In this document: piece by piece, positions 23,537 to 36,053 of the stretch
Position numbering within the stretch: position 1 is the stretch's first letter
How the letters are laid out: the number at the start of each line of letters is the position of its first letter
Assembly: GCA_020881915.1 (NCBI GenBank)
Contig: JAJFPB010000007.1
Span: 1,302,001-1,366,000, forward strand
Source: Paramyrothecium sp. XJ0827
Taxonomy: Eukaryota; Ascomycota; Sordariomycetes; Hypocreales; Stachybotryaceae
DNA: 64,000 bases
Reading direction: 5' to 3'
Notes under the pieces: generated by a model
Told to the model about the DNA's origin: nothing
The model's input: the letters and a program-made list of their open reading frames with translations, nothing else
Database searches by the model: none
Program-made: the position numbers and the translations under genes

Positions 23537-23543
23537 TATATAA
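23537..23543 (+). promoter_or_regulatory. TATA box of the subtilase gene
   Basis: TATATAA about 190 bp upstream of the ATG, followed by a long C/T-rich leader typical of highly expressed fungal genes. Confidence 0.55.
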
Positions 23544-23730
23544 CTCGAAGCGTCTCCTGTATCTAGATTGTTCCCTCGTTCATTCCATTCATCCACTCAT
23601 ACCTCGCCTTGAAGCCTTGCCCTCTTTTCTGTGTTTCCTTGTTTCGTTCTTGTTCTGTTCGGTTCAAGCTGTCTAGTCACTCTCTCCAACAGACCTTCTC
23701 TCGATCCTTACCACTTTCAAGACCGCCACC

Positions 23731-25052
<1,322 letters not shown>

Positions 25053-25679
25053 GTTGCTGTAATAGATTAGCCAAAGCTGGTTGACAAGCCGTCTTTCTTT
25101 TGCCGGTTGGCTTATTCCAGGCTGGGTTCCTGGTATATCATGTAGATGGGCACGCGTCGGGGAATTATGCAATGACCATGGATGGAGGCATACGATCTGT
25201 ATTATAGAAAGAAGGCATTATCCTTCATGATATCCACATGAATTTTTTTTATATCTTACCACAGAACTCGCAGCAAAAAACTCAAGTATGCAATTACTCA
25301 TTGTGCTATGGCGTAAGGCACGCCGAAAGGGGAAATTTTTTGGTTCAATAGGGCAGACTGCTGGACATGAGCGTTAGGTGATGCCTGGTTCATCAGACTC
25401 TCTTGTCCATGTTTATGAACATATGCATAATATCCGTTGGGTTTGGAGACATGATCCCATGAGAAACAAAAGGTGTAGACGATGTGACGCTCTTAGAAGG
25501 CTCCACCAAAATAGGCGTCGCCGCTGATAAGAGTTTCTGCCCCCTTATCTTATCCGGATATTTCCGAGAATATTCCATCAATCGCCGTCACCCTTCCAAA
25601 CTATTTTCATGAGTAAAACAGCTTGACATCGCGCATCGCCTTCACTCGTTTCTTTTCTTGACCATCCGTTGCAGTCACC
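25053..25679. other. Intergenic, no gene seen
   Basis: 3' region of the subtilase and promoter of the next plus-strand gene, with a few A/T-rich runs (for example 25242-25250). Confidence 0.6.
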
Positions 25680-26171
25680 ATGGCGCAGCGCGAGTCGCGA
25701 TTCCTCTACAACTGTCTCCTGAAGACACAGGCACTGACCTCGGCGAAGAAGCTGAGGCTCCTGGAGCCATGGCGCTACCGCATCGATCAAATCATCATAC
25801 ACCGCGACAGCTACCCAGGCCTCATCTACTTCGAGGGCCCCGATCCGCTGCGCCAGAACGACTTCGTCCAGCTCGCCCGGGGCGTCGTCGGCGGCCGCGA
25901 CTTCAAGATCCTGCGGCTTCCCGCGCCGTCGCCTCGGCCCGCGACCCTGCCGAGAATTCAGCAGCGGAAATACCCCGACCTGATCCTGAAGCCCGGCGCG
26001 CCCCTGCCGCCTCTGCCTGACCCCCAGACGAAGAAGTGGTGGACCAACAGGCGTGATGTCTACTCCATCGAGGAATTTGCCGGGCAGATGAGGGATTTGG
26101 GCATCCTCGGATGGTTCCGCAACGCCTTGAGAGAAGATTTCGAGAGACCCGCCAAGTACGAAGTACACTAA
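25680..26171 (+). CDS. Conserved-looking hypothetical protein (163 aa)
   Basis: A single exon with a CACCATGG start context. The protein is basic and soluble, without a signal peptide or membrane segment. Features include LRLLEPWRYRIDQIIIHRD, a Pro-rich middle (PSPRPATLP, LPPLPDP) and a C-terminal EEFAGQMRDLGILGWFRNAL. The uninterrupted frame, strong codon bias and good start context argue that it is real. I do not recognise a family; the basic character could suit a nucleic-acid or ribosome-associated protein, but that is a guess. It converges with the methyltransferase gene, with 236 bp between stop codons. Confidence 0.65.
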   Translation: MAQRESRFLYNCLLKTQALTSAKKLRLLEPWRYRIDQIIIHRDSYPGLIYFEGPDPLRQNDFVQLARGVVGGRDFKILRLPAPSPRPATLPRIQQRKYPDLILKPGAPLPPLPDPQTKKWWTNRRDVYSIEEFAGQMRDLGILGWFRNALREDFERPAKYEVH

Positions 26172-26407
26172 GTGTCGGTGATGCCCATGACCGACAACAT
26201 CGACTTTTACTGGAGACTATGGGTTCGGCTTTCGTATACAGATATTGTCAAACGAGGAAGCGATTCGCTCGACACCATTGCAGATGTTCAGCATAGAGAC
26301 AGTTCGCATTGGAAGGCGCACACGTCATATCATCATACTATTTCAACAACAAGGGCTATCTACACGCTCTACATGCACACAGGTGCACCACCCAAATAAA
26401 CTGAAGC

Positions 26408-28384
26408 TTAGGCTTGTTCCGCGGCTCCTCCTGGCGCTGCGGTCTTTGGCTTCAGGGGTTTTTGGCCGTACACGGTGTAGCTGTACGATGTTAGCAAACA
26501 GAACAGTATCAATCCTGGAAAGCGGAATTGGGACCAGGAACAGCTGGATCTTGGGGTAGGCTTCATGCGGGCCATGCGATTTTGTCTGGACACATATGGG
26601 CAGAACCCTAAACAGTTGGGAAGGATGAGAAATAGAAGAAGAAGACGAGGTAACTCACAATGGCCAGTAGCTGTGCAGGCTGAGATCCTTCAACTCCTTC
26701 CTCAGCAAGGCAGAGAAGACAATGATTTCATCCTCAGTCCAGTTCAAGCCCTTTTGGAAGAGTCTCATGGTCATGCCCTCGAGGTTGCCGAGCAGGTTGT
26801 GCTGCTCCCACATGCCGAGCAGCTTCATGCGCTTGTCCTTGGGCCAGGGCGTGCAGGGCAGCTTGAAGATCTGCTGGGTGACGTTGTCGAAGCCCCGGTC
26901 CTCGAACCAGCCCTTCCAGCGCGTCGGGTCGTCGACCGGCGTGCCGAACTTGATGCAGGCCTCCACCAGGTGGTCCGACATGCGCTGGATCTTGCTGTCC
27001 TTTGGCACGGTGCCATCGTCGCACCCGAGCAGACCGGTCACGCAGTGGAACTCCAGCCAGCCGCCAGGCTTGAGGTGTCTTGAATCAGGTTCATCACGTT
27101 AGCTCGGCTCCTGACGCAACCAGTGCCCGCCTCTTACGAAGGGAAGACGTGTATCTACCTGTAGGCCTGGTCAATCAACTTGGGGAAGTCTCGGACCGAA
27201 AGGATGAGATCCCGGGCGAAGATGAAGTCGGCAGAGTCGTCCTTGCCGGTCCATGGTTGTTCAAAGTCGTCTAGCTCAAACTGACAGTTGGGAGGAACCC
27301 TGTAGGCTGTCATTAGTTATCAATTCCCATAATATATGGGCCTATGTGTTTACCATTCTGGCTGTGTTGGAGCAATGTCGATGCCCAGAACCTGCTTCTT
27401 ATCAGTACAACAGCGTCGAACCGCACCCTTGTTTGATTAGAATTGAACTCACCTTTGCCCCGGGAAACTTGTCGGCCATGTCAACGCACCAGATACCTAT
27501 TTCCGCGTCAGTACAATTTCCAATGCTTACGAGGGGTCACGCCAGACTTACCCGTGCCACAACCCAGGTCCACGATCCTCTGAGGGTTGTCACTGATGGG
27601 CGCAAGATAACGGCGCTTATCTAGGAGAGCGAAGTACTTGGCATGGCACAAGTCCATGCGGTCGAGCTCTTGGTCGTCCATGGGGAAGCCATACTCTGTT
27701 GACGGGAGATTGCCGCGAAATTAGCAATGGTCTTGATCATGGCGATGCAAAATGTCGTGTCCCTAGTCCGTCCTTGCAAGGACTAAACCGACAGAGCCAA
27801 GAATCCAGTGTTGGAAACGACTTACCCTCCTTGCCGTACACGGCGTAGGTCCGGCGCCCTTCGCCGATGGTGCCCTGGAGGATAGAAGAAGTGATGGAGG
27901 TGAAGTCGGAGTGCTCGCTGGCAGTGTCATTGCCCTACCAGCCACGACGCAATGGTTAGCGACGATAGTCATCACATAGAGCGATTGCTTGGCACCGCCC
28001 GGGGCACTTCCTTCGCGGCGCGGCCAAACTCCGAGCAGATGGCACGCACGACATGAAGCAAAAGTGGGCGGCGCTAAGCGGAGACGGTTTTTTTTGTCCC
28101 GGAACGTACCTCGTCTTCCTCCTCGGGCCGCACCGCGGACTAGTTTCGGAAACGGCTTCCCGTTAGCTTTCAGTTCTTGGATCAAAGATGCGCAACGTGA
28201 GACTCGACGATTCTTGTATCTTGCTGTGCGTGTGGTTGACCACATGCGGCTGATTTTCCCTAGCAGGGGTTTTTGGTGGGAAGCACGATCAACAAGGGGA
28301 GCATCATATTCTGCTGATGCTTTTTTTTTCTTCGGTTGAACCCACCTCGTCCGGGAGAATGTACCCTTCTGCGCTACTGCTCAT
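26408..28384 (-). CDS. LaeA-like SAM-dependent methyltransferase (345 aa, nine exons)
   Basis: Exons: 28384-28346, 28139-28110, 27934-27826, 27695-27552, 27496-27453, 27391-27354, 27299-27159, 27078-26659 and 26480-26408. The joined protein starts MSSSAEGYILPDE and has the family's TYAVYGKEEYGFPMDD segment. SAM motif I reads VDLGCGTGIW across a splice site (about residue 100), then VLGIDIAP, the PPNCQFELDDFEQPW stretch and LKPGGWLEFH. The C-terminus closes with WPFYTVYGQKP. This is the fungal LaeA/Llm/UMTA-like class of methyltransferases, several of which regulate secondary metabolism and development; others are pathway enzymes. Exons of 30, 38, 39 and 44 nt make automated prediction error-prone. 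It is divergent from the O-methyltransferase, 2.2 kb away. Confidence 0.9.
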
Positions 28385-30626
28385 CTCGAGTTCGTGGCCT
28401 GGCTTAAAATTTCACGAAAAAGGGGGCAGTCGCTTTCGCAATTGTCCGTCTCAGATCCCGAAGACGTAGGCAGCTCTCGGAGTCTTGAAGAGAACTCGGT
28501 TTGACGGGAGAGGGGCAGGTCAAGAAAAGCTTGCCGGGGAGGCTGGATAAGAGGAAAACGAGGACGGGACGAAAGCCAACGGCACAGGCGAATAGCATGC
28601 GTCGATGCAGGTAACCAAGATCAGATACATATGCAAGGTTTGGGTTGAGCCTGAAGCAAGCCTCCCTCCGGCTGCCGCATCAGAGCAGCCAGTAGCAGCG
28701 AGGACCGACCAGAAAGAGCAACAGTAAAACAGCCAGATGGTCGAAGCAGCGCACACGTAGCGACAAGGGGAGGGGGTCCCAGGGGGGTTGGCGGACAGGT
28801 CGGTTCAGGGGTGGTCCAACAAGCGGCAGTTGGGTCTGATTGAGTTGTGGGCGAGAACTGATTGCGTGGTACTCTGTACTCTGTAGATAGATAATATGGA
28901 AAGCAGAAGCTCTCCGTCACTCCGGGGGCAGAGAAGCATGTAGTTGTTGGTCGCATCTCAATGGCAAATATGTCCTTTCCCCCCGAAACACTGCGCACCT
29001 CGACTTGAGGCTTAAGCCGCCCTTTCGGACCGGACTAGCTGTCAAGGTTTCAACGGTCGTGCTGTTTGGTCTGACCTGGCTCTTTGTTTCCGCTTGATGC
29101 TGCATAACCCTGAACTGCTGTTTCCAGAAGGAATTCCGAGACGTGCGTGCGTGCGTGTCTTGGGGGCCCCGCCTCGGTTATCATGAGCACACGCATAACA
29201 GAACAACACCTCCTCCGTCCGCTGCAGGCCATTTGTTTGGCTGACGCTCAAAACACTAACACGCCACCTGCTATGTATGGCCCTGCGTCTCCTGATCATC
29301 CGAACCTCAAACTATGTCAGCAGCAGCCGTTAGCTGGCCTGTGACAGGGCACTAGTCCCCGTCGCGACCCATTGTAACGGAGAGCCAAGAGGAACCCGTA
29401 CCAACGCCAAGCTCCAACTCCATGGTCCTTTTCTCCTCTGCGGGGCAGCAGAGCTCGGTGACTCCTGCGCATCTGATCCCTCGAGCCTCGAAAGGGACCT
29501 AGTTTTTCCACGACCAAGTGGGGAACGCATGCAAGGGATGCAGGGGTGAGTCCGTGTGGAGGATGGCCGGCATGGGGACGACCGCACAATTGACGAATGG
29601 CTTTGCGAACAAATTCGACAGACGGGGACCGCTCTGTTCCTATCAATTGGGACGGTCGTCCTCCTCCGCTTCGACTACAACCACCCAAGCAGAAGCAAGA
29701 AGCCACGCCACCCACGTTTTTCTTTCTTCTTTCTGCACGAGGCGCGAAGCCGGCCCGCCTAGGCTCTCAGCTTGGATAGATAGCCTCGCAGCAGATACAA
29801 GAACGTCAAGCCATCACGGCAAACCCCAAGCGAAGCGGTCTGGGGACGCCGCGCAAAACATGGGCACCACCCCCGGCGGGATTCTGGATCCGGAGCCCAT
29901 CATGCAGGAGGATAAGCATTGACCCCAGGGGCAACGAGAGGAGACGAGAGACGAGAGGGAGGAGGGGGGGAAACCTGAAGGCATTTGCGTGGGACCGAGG
30001 CTAAGTACAGGACAGGGCATATCTGGTATGGAGTTCATGTGTTTGCTGTTGCTCGTTCACTGCCAATTTCAGGTGGACTGTCGTCTCGACTGCCAGGCAG
30101 AGCTTAGCAGAGATGCAATGCAATTGCTGGGCCTGTCCTTCATTCACCCCCTCCTCCCCGTCTCCTCTTCCTCCTCGTGCCTTCGCTTGAGTAATTAGTT
30201 CTCCTGCTTCCCCCCTCTTCTGCCCGGTGCGCACACCGCATCTGCGAAAGCTTCGTCTACGCACCGCCGGTTCTTCTGTCTCCTGTACGCCAGCCCTCGG
30301 GTTGTCACAATCACACTCAGCCAGGCACAGAATCGTCATCCTTTCTTGGTCCGGCCTATCAGATCGAGTCCGCCTCGTCCCCGTCTCTAGCTCTCCCGCC
30401 CCCTACTTTGCCTTGCCGTCTCACCCGCCGCTTCCTTCAGATCCCCCACGCAAATCACACGCAGACCGAATAGTTGTGTTACACGCCCTGTTCCTGGCCT
30501 CACGCCTCGTTTGTTCTCGGATCTGCTGCAGTCCCCAGGTCTGTCTAGGCGCCGCCGACGTGCTGCGCTTCGGATTTGCTGAAACCCCAGCTGCACGCTC
30601 TCCTTCCGAGAAGGCAATTGCCAAAT
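28385..30626. promoter_or_regulatory. Divergent intergenic region between two methyltransferase genes
   Basis: 2.2 kb with both promoters. The part next to 30627 is C/T-rich, suggesting a long leader for the O-methyltransferase mRNA. Contains a CGTG x4 microsatellite at 29142-29157. No additional gene is supported. Confidence 0.45.
29142..29157. repeat. CGTG tetranucleotide repeat x4
   Basis: Perfect short tandem repeat in the region between the two methyltransferase genes. Confidence 0.7.
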
Positions 30627-32070
30627 ATGGCCAGTGAGGACGTCAGCAAGGCGCTGGCCGAGGCCAAAGCGCTGGTGGCCGAGCTCGAGTCGTACGACGG
30701 CTCAACGGCTTCCCATTTGGGCCTGCTCCAACGCACGTCCAATGTGCGCCAGGCGCTTGAGCAGCCCTACGATGCCATCACCCGGTGGCTGGAGAACATG
30801 AGCGAGGCTGCTTCGCTGTACATCCTGATCCGTATCGAGGCTCTCCAGAAGCTGGGCCCTGAATCCGAGGGTGGCATCGCCGCGGCTGAGCTGGCCCGCC
30901 AATGCAACGTTGACGTATCCGTCGTCACAAGGGCGATGCGTGTCATTGTTGCCAACGGCATCGCTGTCGAAGTGTCCCCAGACACATATGCTCACAACGC
31001 CAAGTCCCAGGCCCTCCTGCCCGAGGCCCTCGGATGCATCGCCTGCGTCTCCGTTGACTTCATGCGCACCTGGGGTGCCGTGCCTGAGTACGTCAAGACG
31101 CACGCTCCCGAGGAGCTGTACGACATCCGCAAGAGCCCATTCTCCTTCATGGCCGGCCACGAGGGCAAGACGTACTATGAGGTTCTTGACCTGGACCCCC
31201 AGCAACGCCACTTGTGGAACACCACCCTGCAGAACATGGAGAAGAACTTTCCCATCCTCGGCATGTTCCCTTTCCCCAGCCTCGAGGAGCAGGTCAAGGC
31301 TGAGCCGGATCGTCCATTCATCGTCGATGTTGGTGGAGGTCGTGGCCAAGCCCTGCGTGCCCTGCAAGAGGATTGCGGCGGCTCTTTTGGGTCCAAGCTC
31401 ATCTTGCAGGACCTGCCCATTGTCATTGACACGCTTGATGCGGCCGAGCTGCCGGGCATCGAGCCTATGAAATACGACATCTTCACCCCTCAGCCCGTAA
31501 AGAGTAAGACACCTCCAGAATCCCTCCATCACCCATTTCGTTGCACGCCCCTTCCGAACACACCCCCGTCTTCTGAAATGTTGCTGGATCGCACTGTAGT
31601 AGCTTTCCGCTGCTATTTCTCATCCATTGCTTGCAAACTCCTTCGTAGCCCTATGTCCTTGCTTCGATTCGCTTCCTTTCTGTTTCCGTTGTCATGAAAG
31701 AAATCTGTGTGCAACAAAGAGCTAATGTCTTCTTTTCCCGCTGCCCAAAGATGCCCATGTATACTTCATGCGCCGCCTGCTGCATGACTTTTACGACCCT
31801 GTGTGCGTGGACATTCTCCGCAACACCGCGTCGGCCATGGGCCCTGATTCGCGCCTCATCATTAGCGACATGCTGATCCCCGACCGCGTGGAGATCAACG
31901 GCGACAAGACGCTGTACTGGCTCGACCTGTCCCTGCTGACCATCAGCGGCCGCGAAAGGAATCTGGCCGATTTCCAGAACCTCTTCGACCAGGTCGGCCT
32001 AGAATTGGTTAAGATCTACAAGTCGGGGTTGGGCCACACGGCCATGCTGGAGACGAGGCTCAAGAAGTAA
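30627..32070 (+). CDS. O-methyltransferase, plant/fungal OMT_2 type (398 aa)
   Basis: Two exons, 30627-31503 and 31751-32070, with a 247-bp intron. The N-terminal half is the helical dimerisation region with a winged helix (GGIAAAELARQCNVDVSVV). The C-terminal half is a Rossmann methyltransferase with VDVGGGRGQAL (about residue 234, SAM binding), LQDLPIVI and the catalytic His in RRLLHDFYD just after the splice junction, then LIISDMLIPD. Relatives methylate hydroxyl groups of aromatic polyketides, phenolics or sterigmatocystin-type intermediates. The substrate is unknown. Neighbouring methyltransferase and nearby P450 and NRPS-like genes make secondary metabolism plausible but do not prove a cluster. 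Confidence 0.93.
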
Positions 32071-32772
32071 TGAGGGGGAACGTAAGTGCTGCCGAATCGG
32101 AGCGAGCGAATATTGCCTTTTGAACGCCACTTGGCGAAGGGTGGGTGGTTGTTGCAGCCAACAGTGAACGAACAGCGTTGGTTATGACATGCAGATATGC
32201 GCTCACACCAAGCACAGAACCAACATACATATGTTAATGAACGGAGCGGCACGGGTAGCTTCGTGCAGATAGAACCAGGAAGAAAAAGGAGAATAGAGTA
32301 TCTAGAAGTGCGTCGATCACAGAGGGTCCCATCAGCAAGTCTAGTGCTGTCCCATGCATAGTAGATCACATGTCACCATCCAGAAAGGACAGGGGGCCCG
32401 TATTCGCACTGGCCACGATAGCCACAGCAGAAGTCTCCGTACTCAATTCTATATTGATAGCCGATGCAACAAGCTTACGGGCAAGGCACGCGGCTCGCAC
32501 AGTAGTTCGTGCATCGGGATGGCGTCGTGGATCTGCATACTGCACGGACATGGGTCGTGAAGCTCGGCCCCCAACGTCTCCCTTGCTTGCCGCGATGGCG
32601 CTATGCTCAGCAATCAGGTTCAGTCACAGTTTTGCAGGAATAGGGGCGGATAGTGATGCGATGTAACCTCGGGGTGCAGAGAGAGGACGGACAATGTAGG
32701 TTGTGCAGAGCCAATAAGCAGAACATAGTTAGCAATAGGAGACATGAATTCAACAAGGAAACTTGACCAAGC

Positions 32773-32846
32773 GGTTCCGTGGTCTAGCTGGTTATGGCAT
32801 CTCGTTAACACCGAGAAGGTCCCCGGTTCGAGCCCGGGCGGAATCA
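32773..32846 (+). tRNA. tRNA-Val (anticodon AAC)
   Basis: 74 nt fold as a complete cloverleaf. The acceptor stem GGTTCCG pairs with CGGAATC (one G-U), the D arm is GTCTAGCTGGTTATGGC, and the anticodon stem TCTCG/CGAGA encloses loop TTAACAC with anticodon AAC. The T arm is CCCGG-TTCGAGC-CCGGG and the discriminator is A. There is no intron. The internal A and B boxes for Pol III are intact and a T5 terminator follows. Confidence 0.96.
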
Positions 32847-32848
32847 CA

Positions 32849-32853
32849 TTTTT
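32849..32853 (+). terminator. Pol III terminator (T5) after tRNA-Val
   Basis: Five consecutive T residues start three bases past the tRNA end. Confidence 0.8.
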
Positions 32854-34055
32854 GCCAGTGAGAGCAATATCCATATCCACTACCAATTCTTTATTTTTAA
32901 CCTTCACGACAAAACTATCCACCAGCAGCACAAGCGCGTCTTAATTCAGACCACTGCTCTACTTCCGGATCTGGCTTCAGCCTCGCAACGTTTTGTCATG
33001 CCTACAAATCAAACCTTTTGTTCTCTTTGCATGACTTTCTAGAACACTTCCGCCATGTATGACGGGCAGTGACGGGGCAGAGCCTCGTATGGAGAACCGC
33101 ATGATGATGATGTTGATCTCATTTTACCCGGCTGGTCACAATCTGAGCCCATAACGCCAGTAGCCCATGGGTTGGGATTGGGCAAATGCCGAGGCTAATG
33201 ACTTCCCCGATCCGGCCGATCACCTCCATCTTTCAACTTTATTGCGCATCGTCTTACCGAGAACGTCGACGATCGTGAGAACTTGGACCAAGATGGCAAG
33301 GCTACGCTCTGCCTGCCGGGCCTAGCGCAACTGCGCGCGCATTCGAGCCCTGGATGTCAAATGTGAAGCTTGTCTTACACGCGAGCCGAGCAGCTCCAGA
33401 GGTGAGCGAGAGAGTACGGCGGGACGGGTGGAGGTCGAGCAGGTTTGGTTCAATTTCCTGGCGTGTCCCACAGGGACGGGGCATCTGATGCCTCATTCGT
33501 CGCTCCATCGTCAACGATCGAGGTTCGCGTCCTGACACAGAGCTGACAAATTTGCGGCATCCACGGAACGGACCACTATCATAATCCCTTAGTCACCCAA
33601 CCTTGGCCATTCATCCTTGGCCATCCCGTGGACTAGATCGCAAGTGGGAAAAGAACATCCCGGACCCAATGCGCAGCGAGCGCCGTTGTTGCGGTTGGCC
33701 CATGTGGCCCGGCGATGGCTTGCAGCGGTCGTCATCCGAGATGGAGAAAAAAATCGTCCCTCCAACCTTGGACCGCTCTCTTGTTAGCGCCGCAACCTGC
33801 CCACAGTGATGACGCTGTTTGTCCACGGCCCACGGCCGAACCAGCCTAGTTAACGTTGAAGATGGGTCTCCCGGATGGGGTCGACCGGCCCTTGTAAGGA
33901 AGGCCTGGTTCTTCGACTGGGCGGTCTGTATAAGTCTATAAGACGTGTCGTCGCACATCGACATGCCGCTATCGCCCTCGGTCGTGTAAGCTGTAGATCT
34001 CGCGACATCTTGTTCTTCCAGATAGCCGGTAGCTAGGGAAGCAACGCCAGCAACG

Positions 34056-35609
34056 ATGCGCTCATCCAGTCTTCCAATTGCCGTGGCCGCCGCCGTCGCG
34101 ATCGGCAGCGGCCCGGTCGGAGCGGCCAATTCGTCCACGCTCTTCTCGGGCGGCACCATCATCTCCTTCGACAGCGCGTCCGAGTCGCTGCGCATCATCG
34201 ACGAGGGCGCTGTGCTCGTCACGGGCGACCGCATCGCCCGCGTCTTCGACTCCGTGCCCGACTCCGGCGCCGTGCCGCTGGGCACGGAGCACGTTGACAT
34301 CACGGGCCAGATCGTCACGCCGGGCTTCATCGACACCCACCGCCATGGCTGGCAGACGGCCTTCAAGACGATTGGCTCCAACACGTCGCTCTCCGAGTAC
34401 GTCGGGCGCTATGGCGAGTACGCAGCTGAGCCGTATTTCACCGCCGAGGACGTCTATACCGGGCAGCTTGCCGGCCTGTATGAGATGCTCAATGCTGGTG
34501 TCACCACGTCGCTGGATCATGCTCACCATACCTGGTCCGATGAGACTTCCATCGCCGGTGCCAATGCCTCTGTTAAGAGTGGCGCTCGCGTGTTCTGGGC
34601 TTACGCTATTCACGACCTACCCAATGGCAACTACTCCATCGAGCAGCAGCTCGCCAACTTCCGCGAGATTGCTGAAAGCAACCTGTTTGATGGCTCGCCC
34701 TCTGAGCTAGCCATGTCCTTTGACGGCTGGACGTCCGGCCTGGACCAGTCCGTCGTGCAGGAGATTATTGACGCGGCCGTCACGTACAACGTCTCGGCCC
34801 TCACGTCCCATCTGGTCTACGGGCCCTGGGGCTTCGCAAACCTGCCCTCGGCGCTGCACGAGCTCGGCATCCTCAACACCTCCATCCCCGTCGTCTTCTC
34901 CCACGGCAGCTTCATCCCTGCCGCCGACGCGCAGCTGCTGCGGTCCACGAACCAGTATCTCTCCATCACGCCCGAGTCCGAGATGCACTACGGCCACACC
35001 CACGAGGAGTCGGCCTACATCCAGGACCAGGCGAGCCTGGGCGTCGACACGCACTTCACCTTCTCGACCGACATCCTGACCCAGGCGCGCATGTGGCTGC
35101 AGCGCGTCCGCTACGACTTCTACCACAACGTCTTGCGCGGCTGGGGCGTGCCCAGCGACACGCCCATGACCGTCGCGCAGGCCTTCTACCTCGCCACCCG
35201 TGCCGGCGGCCTTGCCCTGCGCCGGCCCGATCTCGGCGTCATCGAGGAGGGCGCCAAGGCCGACCTCGTCATCTGGGATGCCCAGAACTCGCCGGCCCTC
35301 CTCGGCTGGCGTGATCCCGTGGCCGCCGTCATCCTGCACGCCAGCGTCGGCGACATCCTCCACGTCACCGTGGACGGCAAGTTCGTCAAGCGGGACGGGC
35401 GCATCGTGGCCTCGGACTACAAGGACGTGCGCAAGCGCTTCCAGGCCAGCGCCCGCCGCATCCAGGACATTTGGCTGAGCACGCCGAACCCAACGCTGAC
35501 GGGCACGTTCCTCAGCGGCTTTGAGTATGAGAAGCCTCGCAAGGCGGACACGCTGCGTGGGGAGGGCAACGGCTACGAACTGCCCGTCTTTGTGAACCCG
35601 CCGGAGTAG
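34056..35609 (+). CDS. Amidohydrolase-family metal-dependent deaminase/hydrolase, putatively secreted (517 aa)
   Basis: A single exon. The N-terminus (about residues 1-23) is a weak Ala/Val-rich signal peptide, and several N-glycosylation sequons follow. It is a TIM-barrel amidohydrolase: the metal-binding HxH is in DTHRH (His95 and His97), further ligands are likely in TSHLVYG, VFSHGSF and the Asp of FSTDIL, and the C-terminal RRPDLGVIEEGAKADLVIWD returns to the small beta domain. Length and motifs match the cytosine deaminase / chlorohydrolase (ATZ-TRZ) branch. Fungal members are often annotated only as amidohydrolase, and the substrate is unknown. Very strong G/C third-position bias. Transcription converges with the mL50 gene. 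Confidence 0.92.
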   Translation: MRSSSLPIAVAAAVAIGSGPVGAANSSTLFSGGTIISFDSASESLRIIDEGAVLVTGDRIARVFDSVPDSGAVPLGTEHVDITGQIVTPGFIDTHRHGWQTAFKTIGSNTSLSEYVGRYGEYAAEPYFTAEDVYTGQLAGLYEMLNAGVTTSLDHAHHTWSDETSIAGANASVKSGARVFWAYAIHDLPNGNYSIEQQLANFREIAESNLFDGSPSELAMSFDGWTSGLDQSVVQEIIDAAVTYNVSALTSHLVYGPWGFANLPSALHELGILNTSIPVVFSHGSFIPAADAQLLRSTNQYLSITPESEMHYGHTHEESAYIQDQASLGVDTHFTFSTDILTQARMWLQRVRYDFYHNVLRGWGVPSDTPMTVAQAFYLATRAGGLALRRPDLGVIEEGAKADLVIWDAQNSPALLGWRDPVAAVILHASVGDILHVTVDGKFVKRDGRIVASDYKDVRKRFQASARRIQDIWLSTPNPTLTGTFLSGFEYEKPRKADTLRGEGNGYELPVFVNPPE

Positions 35610-36053
35610 GGTGTGGATAGGGTGCTGATAGAAACAGCTGTATATTATGTCCATGTCCAATATATGTGTAAATGCTACCATGAAATCTCGTTCTATCACC
35701 TTCGCGTGGTTTCGTTTTACGTCTAGCTTATAGGTCGCTGAAGGCTGCATCATCCTTGTCTCGCATCGTAAACGCTCCTAGGCACTTAGCGGATATGTCA
35801 TGGTGAGTGCTCTTTGTTGGTTAACGTGTAAGAGTACTTGTAGGCGACATAAACTCGACGCGATTGCCACGTTTCCCATGCTCCGTTTCCATTGTAGCAC
35901 TGAAATGCAAAGCTTCTCACAATTGGGTCCCAACTTGGCTCAAAATGCTGTATCTTTGCAGCAACCGTGGCTCTAGATATATAGTACATGTACATAGTAT
36001 GCTTACAATTATTCCACAACCATGAACCCCCCTCGACCCGTGGCACCAGCACT
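35610..36053. other. 3' intergenic between convergent genes
   Basis: 444 bp between the amidohydrolase and mL50 stop codons; A/T-rich, with no gene seen. Confidence 0.6.

Larger units (their letters stand above)
20995..23730. other. Gene-free stretch upstream of the subtilase
   Basis: 2.7 kb. It contains a tandem CTTCGGCCG repeat (21412-21437), a CA-rich microsatellite (23474-23512) and the subtilase promoter. Frames such as 21478-21843 and 22757-23134 (minus) show no convincing coding character. Confidence 0.55.
32071..34055. other. Intergenic region holding one tRNA
   Basis: 2 kb. Apart from tRNA-Val at 32773-32846 I see no gene. The frame at 33611-34384 (minus) overlaps the amidohydrolase start and is a shadow in that part. 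Confidence 0.6.

Noticed and set aside
34707..35753. 348-residue minus-strand frame
   Set aside because: Antisense of the amidohydrolase; composition is a G/C-bias artefact.
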